Assembly (NCBI GenBank): GCA_031292485.1
Contig: JARLHA010000046.1
Location: 1 to 64,000, forward strand
Direction of reading: 5' to 3'
Length of the DNA stretch: 64,000 nt
Source of the DNA: Mucilaginibacter sp.
Lineage (GTDB): Bacteria > Bacteroidota > Bacteroidia > Sphingobacteriales > Sphingobacteriaceae
Part shown: positions 7,895 to 16,153 of the stretch, piece by piece
Numbering within the stretch: the first letter of the stretch is position 1
Layout: each line of letters starts with the position of its first letter
Translations under genes and position numbers: made by a program
The notes under the pieces: generated by a model
The model's input: the letters and a program-made list of their open reading frames with translations, nothing else
The model's database searches: none
Told to the model about the DNA's origin: nothing

Positions 7895-8392
7895 ATGAAA
7901 ACTGTAAAAGCACTTTCCCTAACACTTGTTTTAGCAATTTCCATTTCATTCGCGCAGGCGCAAAACAATATCAACGGCATTACCAGCGCATATTTTACAG
8001 TAAAGAATGCCCTGGCTGCGGGTAAGCCTAATGACGCAAGTACTGGCGCCAAAACCCTTCTGGCTGCGTTGTCGGCCCCCGAAACAGGCTTAAAGCCCGA
8101 TCAGGCGAAGTTGTTTAACAGCTATGCCGAAAAATTAAAATATGACAGCCGGCATATCCTCGAATCAACTGACGTGGCCCACCAACGCGAGCATTTTGCC
8201 AGTTTATCAAAAAACCTGTATGAAGTTTTAAAGGGGCTTAAATTAAATACCTCGACCGTTTATATGGATTATTGCCCCATGAAAAAAGCCTATTGGCTGA
8301 GCGAAAGCGCGCCGATTAAAAATCCGTATTACAGCGATAAAGCGATGTCGACATGCGGAAAAACTACCGCGACTTTGGCCGCTGTTAAATAG
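7895..8392 (+). CDS. DUF3347-domain secreted protein, metal-site intact
   Basis: 165 residues from the ATG at 7895; the in-frame TTG at 7871 precedes the signal peptide and was not used. Residues 1-22 are a signal peptide ending AQA. The rest is DUF3347, a domain also found at the C-terminus of some Bacteroidota heavy-metal efflux adaptors. Conserved features are YFTVKNAL near the N-terminus, YMDYCPMKKAYW, IKNPYY and STCGK. The CPM and TCG cysteine/methionine groups are plausible metal ligands. A paralogue that has lost them lies 219 bases downstream. Confidence 0.85.
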   Translation: MKTVKALSLTLVLAISISFAQAQNNINGITSAYFTVKNALAAGKPNDASTGAKTLLAALSAPETGLKPDQAKLFNSYAEKLKYDSRHILESTDVAHQREHFASLSKNLYEVLKGLKLNTSTVYMDYCPMKKAYWLSESAPIKNPYYSDKAMSTCGKTTATLAAVK

Positions 8393-8419
8393 TTATTTAA
8401 ACAAAATGCGATTGAAATG

Positions 8420-8460
8420 TAGCCGGGCAATTTATTTTGCCCGGCTATATTTTTTTTAAT
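8420..8460 (+). terminator. Intrinsic terminator after the first DUF3347 gene
   Basis: A perfect 11-bp stem (8420-8430 with 8437-8447) with a six-base loop, followed by TATTTTTTTTAAT. It separates the two DUF3347 genes into distinct transcripts. Confidence 0.88.
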
Positions 8461-8611
8461 AATATTTATTTTTAATTTTAAGCTTATAATAAGTATTTGA
8501 TAATAAATTGATTGTGTTTGTTTTAATGCCCCTTCATTAAAGCTAAATAATATAGATTTTTAAACACGGGGGGATAAGCAGCCTGCCCTTATTAACGTAA
8601 AACCTACAGAT

Positions 8612-9127
8612 ATGAAACCTTATAAAACTTGCCCGTTAATAATAGTATTTACCTTATTAACCTGTTCTTTGTTCGCCCAGAAAGGGAGCCCTGGTAATAA
8701 TATTAATCAGATGATGAGCTTATACTTCGATATGAAAAATGCGCTTGTAAATAACGACGGGACAACGGTGAAAATCAAAGCTAATAAGTTATTTCATGTA
8801 TTAGCCACGGATCCTGGAAGGGGGCTCGACCGCGATCAAATGCTTTTTCTGGCTGATCATCTGGAAGATTTGATGAATAACTGCCAGGAAATATGCTATA
8901 CCATTGATAGAAATGAACAGCGGCCTTATTTTGCCAGGCTTACAAAAACCCTGTACGATCTGGTAAAAGGGCTTAAAATTAATACCACTACCATTTATAT
9001 GCAGTATAGTCCGGCAAACAATGCCTATTGGATGAGCGAAACAATGGCTATTAAAAACCCTTATAATCCCTATAAAGATTGGGCAACTGATGGTAAAACC
9101 ACAGAGATACTGGCCGCTAATAAATAG
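8612..9127 (+). CDS. DUF3347-domain paralogue lacking the cysteine motifs
   Basis: 171 residues with a signal peptide ending SLFAQ. It aligns along its whole length with the protein at 7895: YFDMKNAL, LVKGLKINTTTIYMQY, NAYWMSE, IKNPY, DGKTTEIL. However YCPM has become YSPA and STCG has become WATDG, so both candidate metal-binding groups are gone. Two other cysteines (NNCQEIC, residues about 91-95) are new. It was probably kept for a different role after duplication, although loss of function cannot be excluded. Confidence 0.8.
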   Translation: MKPYKTCPLIIVFTLLTCSLFAQKGSPGNNINQMMSLYFDMKNALVNNDGTTVKIKANKLFHVLATDPGRGLDRDQMLFLADHLEDLMNNCQEICYTIDRNEQRPYFARLTKTLYDLVKGLKINTTTIYMQYSPANNAYWMSETMAIKNPYNPYKDWATDGKTTEILAANK

Positions 9128-9152
9128 CGGCCGGGGATTTATATTTATAAAT

Positions 9153-9479
9153 TTATAGCAATCCGGTAACCGTATTGGTGATTAAATCAAGCAGGTCGCT
9201 TTTAAACTGGTCAGCCTCAACTTCAGCAAGGCCGGCCTCTTTTAAAGCAGCCATCTCCAGCACTTCTTTCTGTCCTGCTACCATGTCAGCAAAACCGTCA
9301 GCTGTTAATGAGCCGTTGTTGAGTTCTGCCGTCCATGTAAAAAGGTCGTTTTTCAGGCTTTCAAGCCAGGCTTGTCCATCCTTTGTTGCTGCATCCAAAT
9401 AATTATGCAGATCTTTTTTTGCGAGATCGATAACCCCGTTTTTTAGTGTGCTAAACACATTTGCAAAATCTATCGGCAT
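9153..9479 (-). CDS. Small helical protein, function unknown
   Basis: 108 residues, acidic, with no signal peptide and no membrane segment. The sequence is strongly helical (DLAKKDLHNYLDAATKDGQAWLE), suggesting a helical bundle. I do not recognise the family with certainty. It lies 14 bases downstream of a lipoprotein gene on the same strand and is probably co-transcribed with it. Confidence 0.65.
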   Translation of the reverse strand: MPIDFANVFSTLKNGVIDLAKKDLHNYLDAATKDGQAWLESLKNDLFTWTAELNNGSLTADGFADMVAGQKEVLEMAALKEAGLAEVEADQFKSDLLDLITNTVTGLL

Positions 9480-9493
9480 GTCGTTTAGGTTTT

Positions 9494-9961
9494 TTAATTG
9501 GTAACTTGTTTTGGTTTTAATTTCCCGCTTTCCAATTCAGCAATCTGGTCAAATGCGTCGCTTATTTGTTTTTTCTTTTCGGGGAAGTATTTTGTGCCCA
9601 TTTTTTTAGCGATGGTATCCAGTATCCTGTCTTTTTTCCATAACAACAGGAACGCGCCCAGCAAGTGGCCGTTCGGATTGTTTAAAATTTCCCACTGTCT
9701 GGTCGTGATGCTGTCCTTCGGGCGGTGTTTATCATATTCAATGGCTTTGTCCATGTTTAGTTGAAAAGCGGACACATCGGCAGCATGCACGCTGTAATCC
9801 TCGTTACATTTGTCCATCAGGGCCAGGGCATCAACTTTAAGCGAGGTAACATGTTCATAAGAGGCCTGGTCAAACGTAGCAATCAGGGGGTGGCAGCTGA
9901 AAATAAACAGTAAAATAATCAGTGTAGCAGATTTCAGCAAAAGTTGACGATTTTTTTTCAT
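9494..9961 (-). CDS. Putative lipoprotein, function unknown
   Basis: 155 residues with a hydrophobic N-terminus ending LLFIFSC at residue 23, a plausible lipobox. The mature part is soluble and helical with a lysine-rich C-terminus. No known catalytic motif is seen. It is the first gene of a two-gene unit with the small helical protein at 9153-9479. Confidence 0.65.
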   Translation of the reverse strand: MKKNRQLLLKSATLIILLFIFSCHPLIATFDQASYEHVTSLKVDALALMDKCNEDYSVHAADVSAFQLNMDKAIEYDKHRPKDSITTRQWEILNNPNGHLLGAFLLLWKKDRILDTIAKKMGTKYFPEKKKQISDAFDQIAELESGKLKPKQVTN

Positions 9962-10196
9962 CTTAAATATCAGGATAAATGATACGGTTTATAAAATAAA
10001 GGGAAGCATTTCAAAGAAAAATGCAAGCCATCTTTATTTCTATAAAATTATATTAAAATCCGGACAATAGGAAGCCCTGAAATATTAATGAAAATTAATA
10101 CAGTTCAGGCTAAGGCAATGCCATATGCTGTCTTGGTGCAACAATTCGAAAAATCAAATGCCGCCGGTCTATCCTCTAATCACTAATCTCTACCCC

Positions 10197-10970
10197 CTAC
10201 CACCATTTCAGCGGAAACTGGATCTCCTCAACAGATCCAACGATCATGTCTGGTTTAAAAGCATAATGGCTGAGGTCTTCCTTTTGAGCGATGCCCGACA
10301 GCACAAGGATGGTTTTATAGCCCATTTGTACGCCACCCTGGATATCAGTTTCCATCGTGTCGCCCACTACAGTTGTCTCGGCTGTTTCCAGCCCCAGGAA
10401 TTTGCGTGCCGAACGCATCATTACGGGGCTTGGTTTGCCTGTAACAAAGGCTTTCCTGCCCGATGCTTCTTCAATCATAGCGGTGGTTGCCGCTATCCCT
10501 AAATTATTCCAGCCCGGTTTCTTTGGGGATGGGTCGCGGTTGGTGGTAATAAATTTGGCGCCGCCCAATATCATATCCACGGCGCGTTGCACCATTTCCA
10601 GCGTAAAGTTCCTGCCCTCGCCCAACACCACAAATTCCGGGTCGGTATCAACCAGGGTGATCCCATTTTCATGCAAACTGGATAATAAACCGCCTTCGCC
10701 TAAAACATAAGCCGTTCCGCCCGGGCCCTGGTCGCCCAGGAATTTGCCGGTGGCCATCGCGCTGGTGTAAATATGGTCTTCAGTAACCTCCATTCCCAGC
10801 CCTTTTAATTTGCGCGTTACCTCCAAAGGGGTGCGCTGGCTGTTATTGGTCATAAAGGTAAATGGTATATCGTTTTCAAGCAGATGGGCGATAAATTTAT
10901 CAGCGCCCTGGATAAGGGTATCTCCGCTGTAAATTACGCCATCCATGTCAATTAAGAGTCCTTGTTTCAT
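10197..10970 (-). CDS. HAD-IIA (NagD-like) phosphatase
   Basis: 257 residues from the ATG at 10970; an upstream in-frame ATG at 11006 would add 12 residues before the conserved start. HAD motif I is LLIDMDGVIYSGD, motif II is the MTNNS segment, the GKPSP lysine is motif III, and VGDTMETDIQGG is motif IV. The C2-type cap between motifs II and III gives subclass IIA, the same as NagD and p-nitrophenylphosphatase. The natural substrate is unknown. Confidence 0.88.
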   Translation of the reverse strand: MKQGLLIDMDGVIYSGDTLIQGADKFIAHLLENDIPFTFMTNNSQRTPLEVTRKLKGLGMEVTEDHIYTSAMATGKFLGDQGPGGTAYVLGEGGLLSSLHENGITLVDTDPEFVVLGEGRNFTLEMVQRAVDMILGGAKFITTNRDPSPKKPGWNNLGIAATTAMIEEASGRKAFVTGKPSPVMMRSARKFLGLETAETTVVGDTMETDIQGGVQMGYKTILVLSGIAQKEDLSHYAFKPDMIVGSVEEIQFPLKWW

Positions 10971-11483
10971 TGCAAAATTGTTTTTAAATATAGAAAAATA
11001 GCTCAAATATTAAGCGTTTTTCTAAGTGCAAAGATACATATGAATCTTAAAAAATGCGAATTTATTAATATAAATGAAAATATATTGATAAATTAACAAA
11101 TTATTATTGATTGTATTAAATTATTGTTAATTAAATAAATTGCAATATTTGATGCGATTGCAGCTCCCTACGGCACTATAGTACTAATATGTCACCCTTA
11201 ATATCTGCTGCCCATTATTTGGGGAGGTTATATTTGGAGGAAATATCATTGACTTAGAAATTGCTGGGGCTGGTGAATAGAGACTTGATTAGTTGTCGTT
11301 TTTTGAAGCAGCCCGGGCAGTTTCTCTTTCATGGAAGTACGGTAGTTTTCAGGTTATTCTGTATTGCAGGATACATCCGGTGTGTTAATTTTAATAAAAT
11401 ATAAGCGGAACCTTTTTAAGTTTTCGTACTTTTCCGGCAGGTATAATCAATAATTCAATAACCCACTAATCCGATAATTAACC
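10971..11483. other. AT-rich divergent intergenic region
   Basis: About 510 bases between two divergent genes. TATCTTTG on the minus strand (11029-11036 on the plus strand) is a TAnnTTTG match for the HAD gene. A weaker TACTTTTC near 11426 could serve the LOG-family gene. I see no ORF, RNA gene or clear repeat. Confidence 0.5.
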
Positions 11484-12068
11484 ATGAGATCCATCAGCGT
11501 TTTTTGCGGCGCCAATTTTAACGGCGACCCTGTATTAAAACAAACCGTTGAGGCATTGGCAGAAGTTTTGGTAAACCGTAACATTACCCTGGTATTTGGC
11601 GGCGGCAAAGTGGGCGTAATGGGCATTCTGGCTGATGCTGTTTTAAACAGTGGCGGAAAAGCAATAGGCGTGATCCCGCAGTTTTTAGTGGATAAGGAAG
11701 TTGGTCACCCTGGCCTTACCGAACTACACATAGTGGAGAATATGCACCAGCGCAAACAGCTGATGAACGACTTGTGCGATGGCATTATTATGCTGCCCGG
11801 CGGTTTTGGTACCCTGGAAGAGTTTTTTGAGGTACTTACCTGGCTGCAATTGGGGTTGCACAGCCATCCGGTGGGTATATTAAATATTAACGGGTTTTAT
11901 GACCTTTTGCTGCAGCAAATGGATGTGATGGTTGAACAAAAATTTTTAAAGCCGGCTAACCGGCAGTTAGTGCTCACATCAGGAGATGCTGTTGAATTGG
12001 TTAACCTGATGGAGAAATGCAAAGTTAGCCCCGATGAAGTTTGGTTCAGGGATAGAAATTTGACTTAA
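11484..12068 (+). CDS. LOG-family (TIGR00730) Rossmann-fold protein
   Basis: 194 residues. The LOG signature PGGFGTLEEFFEVLTW is at about 102-117, with the upstream NDLCDGIIMLPGG strand and an N-terminal SISVFCGANFNGD loop. LOG proteins are nucleotide 5'-monophosphate phosphoribohydrolases, related to the plant cytokinin-activating enzyme. Length is normal. It is monocistronic and converges on the MFS gene. Confidence 0.9.
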   Translation: MRSISVFCGANFNGDPVLKQTVEALAEVLVNRNITLVFGGGKVGVMGILADAVLNSGGKAIGVIPQFLVDKEVGHPGLTELHIVENMHQRKQLMNDLCDGIIMLPGGFGTLEEFFEVLTWLQLGLHSHPVGILNINGFYDLLLQQMDVMVEQKFLKPANRQLVLTSGDAVELVNLMEKCKVSPDEVWFRDRNLT

Positions 12069-12139
12069 AAAGCGTGCTATATTCGCCGTGCCGTGTCGCG
12101 TAATACATTGAGGTAAAGATGCAAAGTATGGCGTGTCTA

Positions 12140-13348
12140 CTAATTTGACCGCGCAATTGCCCTGTACATAAACAAATACCCGGTACCTGATATAAAACTG
12201 AACCCGGCGAATATCCACCACAATAAACTGAACCCGCCGGTGGCGATGATCAATCCACCCAGGGCGGGGGCAATGATCATTGCTGCTGACCATGCCATGC
12301 TGTATAACCCTGCGTATTGCCCCCTGTTATGATCTTTTGAACGCTGGATCCAGAAAGAGTTCATAAAGGGCATGCAAAGCATCTCGCTGAAAGTAATTAA
12401 TACAACGATCAGGACAGCCGCAATTGCCGAAGGTGGCACAATATTTATTAAAACAAAGCCCAGCGCACCCATAAAAACACCGGTATAAATATAAACAAGC
12501 CCCGGCCGCCGCCCTTCCAGGTTATGGATCAGCACCATTTCAATAATGGCGATCAGGATGCCGTTTAAAGCCATCAGGAAACCGATAAAAGGCAGGCTAA
12601 AGTGCCAGGCGATCTTATAGAAGGCCGACTCGATGATCATAAACTCATAAAAACAGATGAAAAACAGCAGTCCAAAACCAATAAATAACAAATAAGTTTT
12701 GTCGCGGTAAGGCGAGATTCTGATTTCAGGAATGTTGGCCTTTTTATAGCTTTTTACGATGCCGGATTTAGGCATCAGGATCAGCAGGAATATTGCCGCA
12801 AGGATATTAGTGCCCCCATCAACCCAAAAAAGCAAATGGTAATTAATAGCCGCTAAAAAACCGCCCAGGCCACCGCCAAGGGCCCAGCCGATGTTAATGG
12901 CAAGCCGGTTAAGCGAAACGGACCGCGTTTTATTTTCGGGACTGCTGTAATGGGCTATAGCGCTTGAATTAGCCGGTCGCACCGACTCATTGCAAAGGCT
13001 GAGCACAAACGCGCCGGTACACATGGTTAAAAAAGTATGCTGGTGCCCTAAAACAATAAACAGGATGCCGCCACTCATCATGGCGCCCACCTGAAGGTCA
13101 TAAAACCCGATTTTATCGGTTATTTTGCCGCCGAAAAACCCGCCGCAGATAGAGCCTGCGCCAAATATGGTCATCACGATACCCGCCTGCTCAATGGTAA
13201 AATGCAGCTGTTTAACACAGTAAACGCTCATAAACGCCACCACCATAGTGCCGCTCCGGTTAATAAGCATCACAATACTTAAAAACCAGCTATTGCGGGA
13301 AAGGCCTTTAAAAGCCTGACGGTATAACTGGATAAAAGAGGAAAACAT
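12140..13348 (-). CDS. MFS transporter
   Basis: 402 residues with about twelve hydrophobic segments in two halves. The loop between helices 2 and 3 is GGFFGGKITDKIG, the usual MFS motif A position. The charged central loop lies around residue 200 (KSYKKANIPEIR). Substrate unknown. A minus-strand TATATTTG lies five bases before the start codon. Confidence 0.88.
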   Translation of the reverse strand: MFSSFIQLYRQAFKGLSRNSWFLSIVMLINRSGTMVVAFMSVYCVKQLHFTIEQAGIVMTIFGAGSICGGFFGGKITDKIGFYDLQVGAMMSGGILFIVLGHQHTFLTMCTGAFVLSLCNESVRPANSSAIAHYSSPENKTRSVSLNRLAINIGWALGGGLGGFLAAINYHLLFWVDGGTNILAAIFLLILMPKSGIVKSYKKANIPEIRISPYRDKTYLLFIGFGLLFFICFYEFMIIESAFYKIAWHFSLPFIGFLMALNGILIAIIEMVLIHNLEGRRPGLVYIYTGVFMGALGFVLINIVPPSAIAAVLIVVLITFSEMLCMPFMNSFWIQRSKDHNRGQYAGLYSMAWSAAMIIAPALGGLIIATGGFSLLWWIFAGFSFISGTGYLFMYRAIARSN

Positions 13349-13352
13349 TACG

Positions 13353-13360
13353 CAAATATA
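13353..13360 (-). promoter_or_regulatory. TAnnTTTG promoter of the MFS gene
   Basis: The minus-strand sequence is TATATTTG, immediately upstream of the ATG at 13348, so the transcript would start within or just before the start codon. Confidence 0.55.
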
Positions 13361-13361
13361 G

Positions 13362-13750
13362 GTGAATGTGCGGATGCGCGGATGTGCAGGTGCGCATGAT
13401 GAGTATTATGAGCGGATACCGGCCGTGTCGTGGGCCAAAGCGCAGCCCGCGCTTAAGGCTTTCGGCGTATGAGCGAACGACGCGACCCCATTTCTACCAA
13501 TGGGGTAACGCCCTTGTTTTGAGCCTAAAGTCTTGAGTTCAAAGTCAAAAGTTGTTTGCCGGCAAAACAAAACCCCCCAACAATTAAACGATCGAACAAT
13601 ACAGCAATCAAACCTTACAACTTTCCAACCTTACAGCATTTTAACAACCTCTGCCACCCCAACTTTTCAACATTGCAACTTTTCAACATTACAACCTTCC
13701 AACATTCCAACAATTTTTAACAACTTTGCAACCTTATAAATACCAGGGGT
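13362..13750. repeat. Low-complexity short-unit repeats between MFS and GT2 genes
   Basis: Three arrays are seen. 13362-13400 repeats an ATGTGCGG/ATGCGCGG-like octamer. 13525-13552 has AAGTC-type units (TAAAGTCTTGAG, CAAAGTCAAAAGTT), the same family as the insertion inside aroA. 13600-13735 repeats units like CAACTTTTCAACAT and CAACCTTCCAACAT. A reading frame through the last array codes only for repetitive Thr/Gln/Asn-rich peptide and is not taken as a gene. Confidence 0.65.
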
Positions 13751-14872
13751 TTGGAAACGTATATTCAAGAAGCACTATTCATTTTATTCCAGTTAGCATT
13801 CATTGTTCAGTTATATTTTCTTGTAAATAACCAAAGCAGGCTTACTGAATATAAGCCGATGGAGGAATTGCATCCCGCGGGCATCCCGGTTTCGGTGATC
13901 ATCAGCGCGCGCAACGAGGCGAAAAATTTAAGCGAAAACCTGCCCGCTATTTTAAATCAAAAATATCCTGATTTTGAGGTGGTGGTGGTGAATGATTGCT
14001 CGTATGATAAATCGGACCTTGTTTTGGAGGAGTTTGAAAAAAGTTACTCCCATTTAAAAGTGGTTACCATTACCGAGCACGACCGCTTTAAAACCGGCAA
14101 AAAGTTTGCCCTAACTTTAGGCATCAAAGCGGCAAAAAACGAAAACCTTTTATTTACTGATGCCGATTGCGAACCCGCTTCGGCTGATTGGATAGCCCGA
14201 ATGGCTGCCAATTTTAGCGTGCCTGCATCACAAATTGTGCTGGGGTATTCGCCATATATTAAAACCCGCGGTTTTTTGAACGCCTTTATCCGGTTCGAGA
14301 CCATTAAAACTGCCATTAATTACCTTTCATCAGCCGTTATTGGCGATGCTTACATGGGTATTGGCCGCAATTTGGCGTACACCAAAACTTTATTTTTTGG
14401 GGCGAAGGGCTTTGCGGCGCATATGCACATACTATCTGGCGATGACGACCTTTTTGTAAACCAGAATGCCACGCCTGATAATACGGTGATTGAGATACAT
14501 CCCGATTCCTTTGTTTATACGGATGCAAAAGAAACCTGGCCGGCCTGGTTCAGGCAAAAAAAGAGGCATTTTGGCGTTGGTAAGATCTATAAAACAAGGC
14601 ATAAACGTATGCTGAGTTTGGATGCAATAAGCGGTTTCCTGTTCTATATTTTATTAACATTGTGCTTAGTTTTCAACTTTGAGCCCTGGTTAGCAGCAGG
14701 TTTGTTTATGTTTAGGTTGATTTTTCAGGTAATTGTTTACAATAAGCTATTTAAGCGTTTAAACGGCAAGGATTTGATATGGTATTTACCATTTTTGGAT
14801 TTGATTTATTACCTTTACTTAAACACATTCGGCCTTATCGGCACTTTTATAAAAACTACTAAATGGAAATAA
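13751..14872 (+). CDS. Family 2 glycosyltransferase, membrane-bound
   Basis: 373 residues from a TTG at 13751; no ATG lies nearer the conserved start, and AGGGG five bases upstream may act as a ribosome site. One N-terminal membrane helix is followed by a GT-A domain. VSVIISARNEAKNL is the nucleotide-binding start, FTDADCEP is the DxD motif, GDDDLFVN is the acceptor motif and QKKRHFG resembles the QxxRW position. Two or three C-terminal helices follow. It probably builds an envelope polysaccharide or glycolipid. It overlaps the sigma factor gene by ten bases. Confidence 0.88.
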   Translation: METYIQEALFILFQLAFIVQLYFLVNNQSRLTEYKPMEELHPAGIPVSVIISARNEAKNLSENLPAILNQKYPDFEVVVVNDCSYDKSDLVLEEFEKSYSHLKVVTITEHDRFKTGKKFALTLGIKAAKNENLLFTDADCEPASADWIARMAANFSVPASQIVLGYSPYIKTRGFLNAFIRFETIKTAINYLSSAVIGDAYMGIGRNLAYTKTLFFGAKGFAAHMHILSGDDDLFVNQNATPDNTVIEIHPDSFVYTDAKETWPAWFRQKKRHFGVGKIYKTRHKRMLSLDAISGFLFYILLTLCLVFNFEPWLAAGLFMFRLIFQVIVYNKLFKRLNGKDLIWYLPFLDLIYYLYLNTFGLIGTFIKTTKWK

Positions 14873-15468
14873 ATTCGAATTTTACCGAGAATGCTAAGAA
14901 CGATTTTCACCTTGTTGTGCGGGCACGCCAGGGCGATCAGAAAGCTTATGCCGACCTGATGCACCGATACAAGGATTCCATTTATTTTATGGTGCTGAAG
15001 ATGGTAAACAACAAGGAAGACGCGATGGACCTTACCGTTGAAACCTTTGCCAAAGCCTTCGAAAAACTTGATAAATACCAACCCGACTACGCTTTCAGCA
15101 CCTGGTTGTTCAGGGTAGCTACCAATAATTGTATCGACTTTATCCGCAAAAAAAAATTGAATACAATGTCCATCCACGGCATGATGGATGACGACGGCGA
15201 GGAAAAGCAATTGCAGATAAAAGCCGATGTGTTAAACCCCGAAGAAGTTTCCATCAAAAAACAACAAACGCACGAACTTAAATTACTGATAGAAAGCTTG
15301 CCTTCGCGTTACCGAAACCTCATCACCCTGCGTTATTTTGACGAATTATCCTACGAAGAAATTGCCCAGCAGCTTGATCTTCCTTTAGGCACCGTTAAGG
15401 CGCAATTGTTCAGGGCCAGGTATCTGCTTGGCAATATCATCAACCGTTTTAACAGGGATGACATCTGA
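14863..15468 (+). CDS. Sigma-70 family (ECF-type) RNA polymerase sigma factor
   Basis: 201 residues. Region 2 (about 17-95) carries DAMDLTVETFAKAFEKLDKYQPDYAFSTWLFRVATNNCIDFIRKK, and region 4 (about 145-195) ends in a helix-turn-helix, YEEIAQQLDLPLGTVKAQLFRAR. Regions 1 and 3 are absent, as in ECF factors. No anti-sigma gene is adjacent; rsmG follows with an 11-base overlap. The overlaps on both sides indicate one operon of GT2, sigma factor and rsmG. Confidence 0.92.
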   Translation: MEINSNFTENAKNDFHLVVRARQGDQKAYADLMHRYKDSIYFMVLKMVNNKEDAMDLTVETFAKAFEKLDKYQPDYAFSTWLFRVATNNCIDFIRKKKLNTMSIHGMMDDDGEEKQLQIKADVLNPEEVSIKKQQTHELKLLIESLPSRYRNLITLRYFDELSYEEIAQQLDLPLGTVKAQLFRARYLLGNIINRFNRDDI

Positions 15469-16084
15469 TCTGCTCACCAAATATTTCCCAACGCTTACGG
15501 CCAGGCAGCTGGAGCAATTTAAACGCTTACCCGAATTATACCAGTTCTGGAACGACCAGATCAATGTAATCTCGCGCAAGGATATTGAGCAGCTTTACGA
15601 GCGCCACGTGCTGCACTCGTTGGGTATAGCCAAAGTAATGCCCTTTTTACCAGGCGAAAAGGTGCTGGATGTAGGCACCGGCGGCGGTTTCCCCGGCATC
15701 CCCTTAGCCATATTATTCCCCGAAACGGAGTTTTACCTGGTTGATTCTATCGGCAAAAAAATAAAAGTAGTACAGGAAGTTGCCAAAGCCCTGGGGCTTA
15801 CCAATGTAAAAGCAGCGCACCAGCGGGCCGAGCAGGTGAATGAGCAGTTTGATTTTGTAATATCAAGGGCGGTTACGCGCTTAAAGGAGTTTTATCCCTG
15901 GGTAAAAGGCAAATTCAGCAGGCAATCCAATAATATTTTACCTAACGGGATATTGTATTTAAAAGGGGGCGACCTTGAACAGGAAATTGCCGAATCGGGT
16001 TTAGCCGTTCAGCAATATTACCTCAAAGATTACTTTGATGAGGAGTTTTTTGAAACCAAGCAGGTGATCTATGTTAAAGGGTGA
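15458..16084 (+). CDS. rsmG: 16S rRNA (guanine-527 N7) methyltransferase RsmG
   Basis: 208 residues. The start at 15458 (MTSDLLTKYF) matches the normal family N-terminus; the upstream ATG at 15428 lies inside the sigma gene. The SAM-binding motif is VLDVGTGGGFPGIPLAI, with the typical FWNDQINVISRKD and FVISRAVTRLKEF segments. It methylates G527 of 16S rRNA. It overlaps the sigma factor gene by 11 bases. A 22-bp tandem repeat begins at its stop codon. Confidence 0.95.
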   Translation: MTSDLLTKYFPTLTARQLEQFKRLPELYQFWNDQINVISRKDIEQLYERHVLHSLGIAKVMPFLPGEKVLDVGTGGGFPGIPLAILFPETEFYLVDSIGKKIKVVQEVAKALGLTNVKAAHQRAEQVNEQFDFVISRAVTRLKEFYPWVKGKFSRQSNNILPNGILYLKGGDLEQEIAESGLAVQQYYLKDYFDEEFFETKQVIYVKG

Positions 16085-16147
16085 TTACACCGATTTTTTT
16101 TGATGATTACACCGATTGTTGTGGATGATTACATCGATTTTGTTTTA
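16082..16147 (+). repeat. Three tandem copies of a 22-bp unit
   Basis: Units at 16082-16103, 16104-16125 and 16126-16147, each starting TGATTACAYCGATT with a variable T/G-rich tail. The first unit includes the rsmG stop codon. There is no obvious hairpin. Confidence 0.85.
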
Positions 16148-16153
16148 AAGTAT

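Noticed and set aside
13533..13739. Open frame of 68 codons between MFS and GT2 genes
   Set aside because: It translates the CAACATTCC-type repeat array, giving a low-complexity Thr/Gln/Asn peptide with no start signal.
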